Shown piece after piece: positions 5,175 through 9,248 of a DNA stretch of 9,248 nt. Source of the stretch: Pseudomonas sp. (lineage in GTDB: Bacteria > Pseudomonadota > Gammaproteobacteria > Pseudomonadales > Pseudomonadaceae); the NCBI GenBank assembly GCA_003523465.1, contig DQAA01000476.1, forward strand, positions 1-9,248, written 5' to 3'. How positions within the stretch are numbered: the stretch's first letter is position 1; each line of letters opens with the position of its first letter. The translations under genes and the position numbers were made by a program. The notes under the pieces were generated by a model, which saw only the letters and a program-made list of their open reading frames with translations, had not been told where the DNA came from and ran no database searches.

Positions 5175-6545
5175 ATGCACGCCAACAACAATAATGCTGC
5201 TTCGCCCGATATCCGCAACCTGACCAACAGCCAGCGCATCCGCGCCATCCTGGGCGCATGTTCGGGCAACCTGGTGGAGTGGTACGACTTCTTCATCTAC
5301 GCCTACACCTCGATCTACTTCGCCGCGCTGTTCTTCCCCCAGGGTGACCAGACCACGCAATTGCTGGCCACCGCCGGCATCTTCGCGGTCGGCTTCTTCA
5401 TGCGCCCGCTGGGTGGCTGGATCTTCGGTTATATCGCCGATACCCGCGGCCGGCGCTTCTCGATGATCATCTCGGTGTTCCTGATGTGTGGCGGTTCGCT
5501 GATGATCGCAGTGCTGCCAACCTATGAAACCATCGGCATGGCCGCTCCGGTCCTGCTGCTGGTCGCGCGCCTGATGCAGGGGCTGTCGGTCGGCGCGGAA
5601 TACGGGACCGGCGCCACCTACATCAGTGAGGTGTCCAAGAAGGGCAAGCGCTGCTTCTTCGGTTCGTTCCAGTACTTCACCATCATCGCCGGGCAGCTCC
5701 TGGCACTGCTGACCGTGGTCGCGCTGCAGAACATCCTGCCGCTGGAAGAGCTCAAGGCCTGGGGCTGGCGGATTCCGTTCCTGATCGGCGCAGTGAGTGC
5801 GCTGGTGGTGGTCTACCTGCGTCGCTCCATGCTGGAAACCGCCCACGTCCAGGGTGAACGACACAAGGAAGCCGGTTCGATCAAGGCGCTGATGCGGCAC
5901 AAGAAAGCCATCCTGCTGACCATGGCCATCACCGCCGGCTGCTCGCTGCACTTCTACACCTTCTCCACCTACATGCAGAAGTACCTGGTGGTCTCGGCCG
6001 GTTTCGAACCGTCCACCGTCAGCTTCATCATGACCGCTGCCCTGGTGGTGTTCATGTGCCTGCAGCCGGTCTACGGCATGCTTGCCGACCGTATCGGCTC
6101 GCGCAACAGCATGATCGCCTTCGGCGTACTCTCCTGCTTGTTCGTCGTGCCGCTGCTCACGGGCCTGAAGAATGTCAGCAACCCCTACGAAGCCTTTGCC
6201 CTGGTCATGGGCGGGTTACTGATCGCGGCGTTCTATACGCCGGTGACCGGGGTGCTCAAGGCCGACCTGTATCCTGCCACCGTTCGTGCCCTGGGGGTCG
6301 GCCTGCCTTACGCAATCGGCAATGCGCTGTGCGGCGGCACTGCCGAGTACGTGGCGCTGTTGCTGCGCGGGGCCGGGGTCGAGTCCTACTTCTACTTCTA
6401 TGTGGCGGCCATGAGCGCCATCACCCTGCTGGCGGCCGTGCTGATGCCCGATCTGCGCAAGCACGGCTACCTGGACGGAAGTGGCTGCGTCGAGGAAAAC
6501 ACCGGGCTGCGCAGCAGTACCGCCTACGCCGGTGCCCGCGGCTGA
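5175..6545 (+). CDS. MHS-family MFS transporter, alpha-ketoglutarate permease (KgtP)-like
   Basis: This 456-residue, 12-helix major facilitator of the metabolite:H+ symporter family is probably an inner-membrane proton-driven importer of 2-oxoglutarate or a related di- or tricarboxylate. From memory of family sequences it is closest to KgtP: GNLVEWYDFFIYAY (31-44), RPLGGWIFG (77-85), ADTRGRRFSM (88-97, the loop 2-3 motif), ARLMQGLSVGAEYGTGATYI (131-150), GWRIPFLIGA (197-206) and STYMQKYLV (264-272). GGAG lies 7 bases before the ATG. The N-terminus carries an Asn run (N4-N7) encoded by a sequence that matches the Hfq/Crc motif. It follows the LysR gene, has a LysR-type operator in its promoter region, and remains intact while the neighbouring symporter is frameshifted. 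Its stop codon directly abuts that of the convergent hydrolase. Confidence 0.92.
   Translation: MHANNNNAASPDIRNLTNSQRIRAILGACSGNLVEWYDFFIYAYTSIYFAALFFPQGDQTTQLLATAGIFAVGFFMRPLGGWIFGYIADTRGRRFSMIISVFLMCGGSLMIAVLPTYETIGMAAPVLLLVARLMQGLSVGAEYGTGATYISEVSKKGKRCFFGSFQYFTIIAGQLLALLTVVALQNILPLEELKAWGWRIPFLIGAVSALVVVYLRRSMLETAHVQGERHKEAGSIKALMRHKKAILLTMAITAGCSLHFYTFSTYMQKYLVVSAGFEPSTVSFIMTAALVVFMCLQPVYGMLADRIGSRNSMIAFGVLSCLFVVPLLTGLKNVSNPYEAFALVMGGLLIAAFYTPVTGVLKADLYPATVRALGVGLPYAIGNALCGGTAEYVALLLRGAGVESYFYFYVAAMSAITLLAAVLMPDLRKHGYLDGSGCVEENTGLRSSTAYAGARG
5184..5194 (+). promoter_or_regulatory. Candidate Hfq/Crc binding motif at the transporter start
   Basis: AACAACAATAA, six bases after the start codon, contains two overlapping exact AANAANAA matches (5184-5191 and 5187-5194). 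Sites this close to the start are effective for Hfq/Crc translational repression in Pseudomonas. The motif encodes an unusual four-Asn run, so protein-level selection is an alternative explanation. Confidence 0.42.
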
Positions 6546-7355
6546 TCAGGCGCGGTCCTGCAATGTCTTGATCCGCTGCCACATCAGCAGCGGGTTCGAG
6601 TACATGGGGAAGTGGCCGCAGTCCGGGATGCACGCCAGCTCGACCCCCTGCGCGCCGATATGGGCGAGGTAGGACAGGTGGGCGTTGCTGGCGCCGTACA
6701 TGTACTGGCGCGGGAAGGGTAGCGCGAGGAACCTGTGCATCAGGTCGCCATGGTCGGAAAGTTCGACCATGGACTCGAAGATGCTCCGCACCGCACCACA
6801 GCGAACCTTGTGCGCCAGGCTTGCGGCGTACAGCGCGCTGGCCGGGTCCGGGGCGAGGCGGGTGCGTTCGATGAAGTCGCGGAAGAAGCGTTCGTCATCG
6901 TCGCGGCGATGGTCGTGGATCTGCCGGCTGAGGAAGCAGTCCTCGGGCGCGATATTACCCTCGATGTCGACGAAGCTCAGTACGCGCAGGGGGTTGGCGT
7001 GCGCCAGCATCAGCGCGGTCAGGCCGCCCATGGAGTGGCCTACCAGGTGGAACCGTTCGATGCCGAAGTGCCCGAGCACCGCCTGCGCGGTCTTGACCAG
7101 CAGGGGGATGTCGATGCGCGACAGGTCGGCGCAGACCGTTTCGCCGCAACCCGGCGCGTCGTAGGCGATGAAGGGGTGGCCGTCGAACGCGGCCTGCAGG
7201 GTGATGTCGGCATAGTCCTCCTTGGTGGAGCCGAAACCGTGCAGGAACAGGATGGGCGCTTTCGTACCCGCGCGGTGAATCACCGCCAGATCGAGTTCGA
7301 CGCCGTCGATGTTCAGGGGCAGCCTTTCATGAATGAAGCGGGCAGGGTGGGACAC
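6546..7355 (-). CDS. Alpha/beta hydrolase (GTG start)
   Basis: This 269-residue protein has the alpha/beta hydrolase fold. Visible are FLHGFGSTKEDY (37-48, oxyanion hole), YDAPGCGET (65-73), the nucleophile elbow GHSMGG (106-111, Ser108) and the catalytic His in DCGHFP (His248). At the usual acid position after strand 7 there is Asn (YGASNAH, N224); the acid is perhaps Asp130 or Glu132 in VDIEGN after strand 6. The family includes esterases, lactonases and C-C hydrolases, and no substrate can be assigned. I chose GTG at 7355 because AGGAG lies upstream at good spacing and no ATG occurs near the start; the open frame continues upstream into the LysR gene without support. It follows that LysR gene by 89 bases, probably as one transcript. 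Confidence 0.88.
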   Translation of the reverse strand: MSHPARFIHERLPLNIDGVELDLAVIHRAGTKAPILFLHGFGSTKEDYADITLQAAFDGHPFIAYDAPGCGETVCADLSRIDIPLLVKTAQAVLGHFGIERFHLVGHSMGGLTALMLAHANPLRVLSFVDIEGNIAPEDCFLSRQIHDHRRDDDERFFRDFIERTRLAPDPASALYAASLAHKVRCGAVRSIFESMVELSDHGDLMHRFLALPFPRQYMYGASNAHLSYLAHIGAQGVELACIPDCGHFPMYSNPLLMWQRIKTLQDRA

Positions 7356-7444
7356 AAGCGGTTCTCCTGGGAATGGCACGCGACTCTCGGCCAGCCGTGG
7401 CGCTTTGTAAAATACGAAGCACTGAAGCCAGTGATACGCCGAAC

Positions 7445-8344
7445 CTATCGCTGCTGCCGCGCTTCGATCTGCTCGATCATGGCCGCGACCAGTGGATTCT
7501 GTTGCCGGTTGCTCCAGGCCATGGCCGTGGTGACCACTCGCACCTCCGGATGCAGGGGGCGGATGACCACGTTTTCCGGGGCCAGCTTGTCCATGGACGT
7601 GGGCACCAGGGCGATGCCCTGGCCGCAACTGACGAACGCCACCTGGGACGAGACCGAGCGCACCTGGTGCACGATGCGCGGCGAAAAGCCCTTGTCGCGG
7701 CACAGGCCGACCAGGTAATCGAAGTACACCGGGCTGACGTCGCGGGAGGCCATCACCAGGGTTTCGTCGGCCAGTGACTCCAGGGCAATGGACGATGCGC
7801 CGGCCTGCGGATGGTCGTTGGGCAGTGCTACCGCCAGGCGATCCTCCGACAGCGGCAGCGATTGCACATGGCGCCCTAGATGCCCCTCCAGCCGGGCGAA
7901 GGCCAGGTCGATATCGCCAGCTTCCAGCGCCGGTACCGCCTCGACGCTGTCGATTTCCCGTACCGACACGGTGATCAGCGGATGCTCCTCCTTGAAGCGT
8001 TCGATCAGGGGCGGCAGCACATCGATCATCGCCGAGGTGATCGCACCGATCGTCAGCACGCCAGCGTGGCCGGCAACCGCCTCGTGTACGGCCAGTTCAA
8101 GGCGCTCCAGCTGGTCGGCGAACTTGCGTACCGCCGGGAGGATCGCCGCACCCGCAGGGGTAAGCTGCGCGCCGCGCCGCGAGCGGACGAACAACTGCAC
8201 TCGCAGCGACTGTTCGAGGGCCTGGATCTGCTCGGTCAAGGGCGGCTGGGACATGCCCAGCCGCCTGGCCGCGCGGCTGAAATTCTGGTCTTCGGCCACG
8301 GCCAGGAACAGCCAGAGATGACGTATCAGACGGAAATTGATCAC
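7445..8344 (-). CDS. LysR-family transcriptional regulator of module 2 (GTG start)
   Basis: This 299-residue regulator has the N-terminal winged helix-turn-helix (around residues 18-38: NFSRAARRLGMSQPPLTEQI) and a two-lobed effector domain beginning near VLTIGAITSAMIDVLP (about 95-110). The C-terminal part, with SSQVAFVSCGQGIALVP, recalls the BenM/CatM type that responds to aromatic-acid intermediates, though this resemblance does not fix the effector. The GTG at 8344 gives the usual LysR N-terminus (INFRLIRHLWLFLAVAED); its ribosome binding site is weak, and an ATG at 8357 is out of frame. It diverges from the RraA-family gene, with inverted repeats in the 107-base gap. It probably controls both that gene and the hydrolase downstream. 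Confidence 0.92.
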   Translation of the reverse strand: MINFRLIRHLWLFLAVAEDQNFSRAARRLGMSQPPLTEQIQALEQSLRVQLFVRSRRGAQLTPAGAAILPAVRKFADQLERLELAVHEAVAGHAGVLTIGAITSAMIDVLPPLIERFKEEHPLITVSVREIDSVEAVPALEAGDIDLAFARLEGHLGRHVQSLPLSEDRLAVALPNDHPQAGASSIALESLADETLVMASRDVSPVYFDYLVGLCRDKGFSPRIVHQVRSVSSQVAFVSCGQGIALVPTSMDKLAPENVVIRPLHPEVRVVTTAMAWSNRQQNPLVAAMIEQIEARQQR

Positions 8345-8354
8345 GGCGCAATTC

Positions 8355-8371
8355 CATAGGTTAAAGGTATG
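8355..8371. promoter_or_regulatory. LysR-type site near module 2 LysR start
   Basis: CATA-GGTTAAAGG-TATG is an inverted repeat with a nine-base spacer and so contains ATA-N9-TAT and T-N11-A, a common LysR operator geometry. It ends 11 bases before the LysR GTG, which suits autorepression. The arms are only four bases, so the call is tentative. Confidence 0.35.
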
Positions 8372-8393
8372 ACAGGCTTAGCTTCTTCGTAAT

Positions 8394-8420
8394 ATACGTA
8401 TCGAAACACCTTGCCGATAC
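8394..8420. promoter_or_regulatory. Inverted repeats between module 2 LysR and RraA-family gene
   Basis: GTATCG (8398-8403), eleven bases, CGATAC (8415-8420) form a perfect 6-bp-arm inverted repeat; its left arm overlaps the 8-bp palindrome ATACGTAT (8394-8401). It lies 31 bases before the RraA-family ATG, between the divergent genes, and is a reasonable binding site for the adjacent LysR protein or another dimeric regulator. Confidence 0.35.
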
Positions 8421-8451
8421 TCGTGCCTCACTTTCAGGAGGCTTGCCCACC

Positions 8452-9114
8452 ATGAGTTCGAAAACGCCGCTGGAACGCCTGGCGACACTGGACACCAACA
8501 CCCTGTCCGACGCACTGGACTTCCTTGGCCTGCCTGGCGCCACCAATGGCCTGATGCCGCTGTGGAACTGTCCGAAGATCGTCGGTCGTGCCAGCACCGT
8601 GCAACTCGGCCCGAAGCAGGACAGTGCGCCGACCGTTCACCTGATCAGCCCGGTAGTGGAACAGATCAGCAGCGATGATCGCGTGCTGGTGATCGCCGGT
8701 GGTGTCGAAGGGGTGTCCAGCTGGGGTGACATTCTTGCCAACGCGGCCCGGCGCAAGGGAATCCGTGGTTCGGTGATCGACGGTTTCAGTCGCGATATCG
8801 GCGGCAGCGCGGCGATCGGTTACCCGGTGTTCGGGCGTGGGGTGACCATGATCAGTGCGCGCAACCGGCTGGTTCAGGTCGCTGCCGGCAGCAAGGTGCG
8901 CATGGCGGGCGTGGAGGTGGAGGAGGACGACTACGTCATCGCTGACGAGTGCGGCACGGTGTTCATTGCCGCCGATGCCATTGCCGCTGTCCTGGACCTG
9001 GCCGAGCGCATCGAGCAGCGCCAGGCGGGCATGGTCGAAGCGGTCCGTGCCGGTCGCTCGGTGGAAGAGGTCATGCACGACAGCCAGTTCGAAGCCATCA
9101 AGGGGAAGTCTTGA
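8452..9114 (+). CDS. RraA / HMG-aldolase family protein
   Basis: This 220-residue protein belongs to the family that includes 4-hydroxy-4-methyl-2-oxoglutarate (HMG)/4-carboxy-4-hydroxy-2-oxoadipate aldolase, oxaloacetate decarboxylases and the RNase E inhibitor RraA. It shows SDALDFLGLPG (19-29), SWGDILANAARRKGIRG (90-106) and VIDGFSRD (108-115). Asp93 and Arg114-Asp115 form the D-x20-R-D spacing I recall for the metal-dependent aldolases. The acidic residue often found three places after that Asp is Gly118 here, so metal binding or substrate may differ. AGGAGG precedes the ATG at 8452 by ten bases; an upstream in-frame TTG at 8443 is too close to it. It is probably a catabolic lyase making pyruvate, rather than an RNase E inhibitor, because it sits between a LysR gene and a probable aminotransferase. 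Confidence 0.87.
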   Translation: MSSKTPLERLATLDTNTLSDALDFLGLPGATNGLMPLWNCPKIVGRASTVQLGPKQDSAPTVHLISPVVEQISSDDRVLVIAGGVEGVSSWGDILANAARRKGIRGSVIDGFSRDIGGSAAIGYPVFGRGVTMISARNRLVQVAAGSKVRMAGVEVEEDDYVIADECGTVFIAADAIAAVLDLAERIEQRQAGMVEAVRAGRSVEEVMHDSQFEAIKGKS

Positions 9115-9115
9115 A

Positions 9116-9248
9116 ATGCATTCGTCCGACACTGAATCCGCTGCGGCGCCCGAGGCACAGGGCGGTTTGAACCCGAACACGTTGAACCGGCGCCTGGAGG
9201 CCGCGAGGCCATCGGCCACCTACCAGGTCATCGACCGCGTTGCCGCCC
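9116..9248 (+). CDS. Probable class I/II aminotransferase, N-terminus only
   Basis: The first 44 codons of a gene that runs off the right edge. The ATG at 9116 comes one base after the RraA-family stop codon, with AGGGGAAG as ribosome binding site, so the two are surely cotranscribed. After about 17 low-complexity residues comes LNPNTLNRRLEAARPSATYQ followed by VIDRVAA. The LNRRL-x4-PSAT-x2-V pattern is that of the N-terminal arm of PLP-dependent aspartate/aromatic aminotransferases. Only this segment is visible, and the catalytic Lys lies outside the window. If correct, it would supply a 2-oxoacid to the RraA-family lyase. A different family cannot be excluded. Confidence 0.55.
   Translation, partial: MHSSDTESAAAPEAQGGLNPNTLNRRLEAARPSATYQVIDRVAA

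Noticed and set aside
5025..5951. 308-codon minus-strand open frame opposite the KgtP-like gene
   Set aside because: Shadow of a well-supported membrane-protein gene; the composition is atypical of real proteins.
7420..7433. CACTG-aagc-CAGTG hairpin between the module 2 LysR gene and the hydrolase
   Set aside because: Five-base stem with no adjacent T-run on the minus strand; too weak to call a terminator.
8097..8357. ATG-started 86-codon frame overlapping the module 2 LysR start
   Set aside because: Out of frame with the LysR coding sequence, whose GTG start gives a complete helix-turn-helix; the alternative product has no known features.

Overview
The window is GC-rich, densely coded DNA with strong AGGAG-type ribosome binding sites, LysR regulators beside their target genes, and A-rich AANAANAA motifs at several translation starts. 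Together these point to a Pseudomonas-type gammaproteobacterium. The genus is an inference from style and gene families; no marker gene is present. It looks like an accessory catabolic region. I saw no tRNA, rRNA, insertion sequence or CRISPR array.

Module 1 (1-6545) appears to be a regulon for uptake and breakdown of a small organic acid. On the minus strand, a two-subunit thiamine diphosphate (ThDP) 2-oxoacid decarboxylase (alpha 2073-1543, beta 1555-959, overlapping by 13 bases) is followed by an acyl-CoA dehydrogenase that runs off the left edge. Diverging from it on the plus strand are a short leader ORF, a dicarboxylate:cation symporter carrying a +1 frameshift in a G5 run near its C-terminus, a LysR regulator, and an intact KgtP-like metabolite:H+ symporter. 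Four copies of an inverted repeat, GCTATGC-N7-GCATAGC or near variants with the T-N11-A geometry of LysR sites, lie in the control regions of the decarboxylase operon, the first transporter, the LysR gene and the KgtP-like gene. I read them as operators of the module's own LysR protein.

Module 2 (6546-9248) has a LysR gene and an alpha/beta hydrolase on the minus strand. Diverging from them are an RraA/HMG-aldolase-family gene and the start of a probable class I/II aminotransferase. It has its own inverted repeats between the divergent starts and lacks the module 1 operator. The modules meet tail to tail with no gap: the stop codons TGA (plus) and TCA (minus) form one TGATCA palindrome.

The most notable points are the split sulfopyruvate/phosphonopyruvate-decarboxylase-like enzyme joined to an acyl-CoA dehydrogenase, which matches no pathway I can name; the repeated LysR operator; candidate Hfq/Crc motifs at three starts in module 1; and the frameshift, which removes the substrate-binding end of one of two apparently parallel transporters. 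The actual substrate cannot be read from the sequence.
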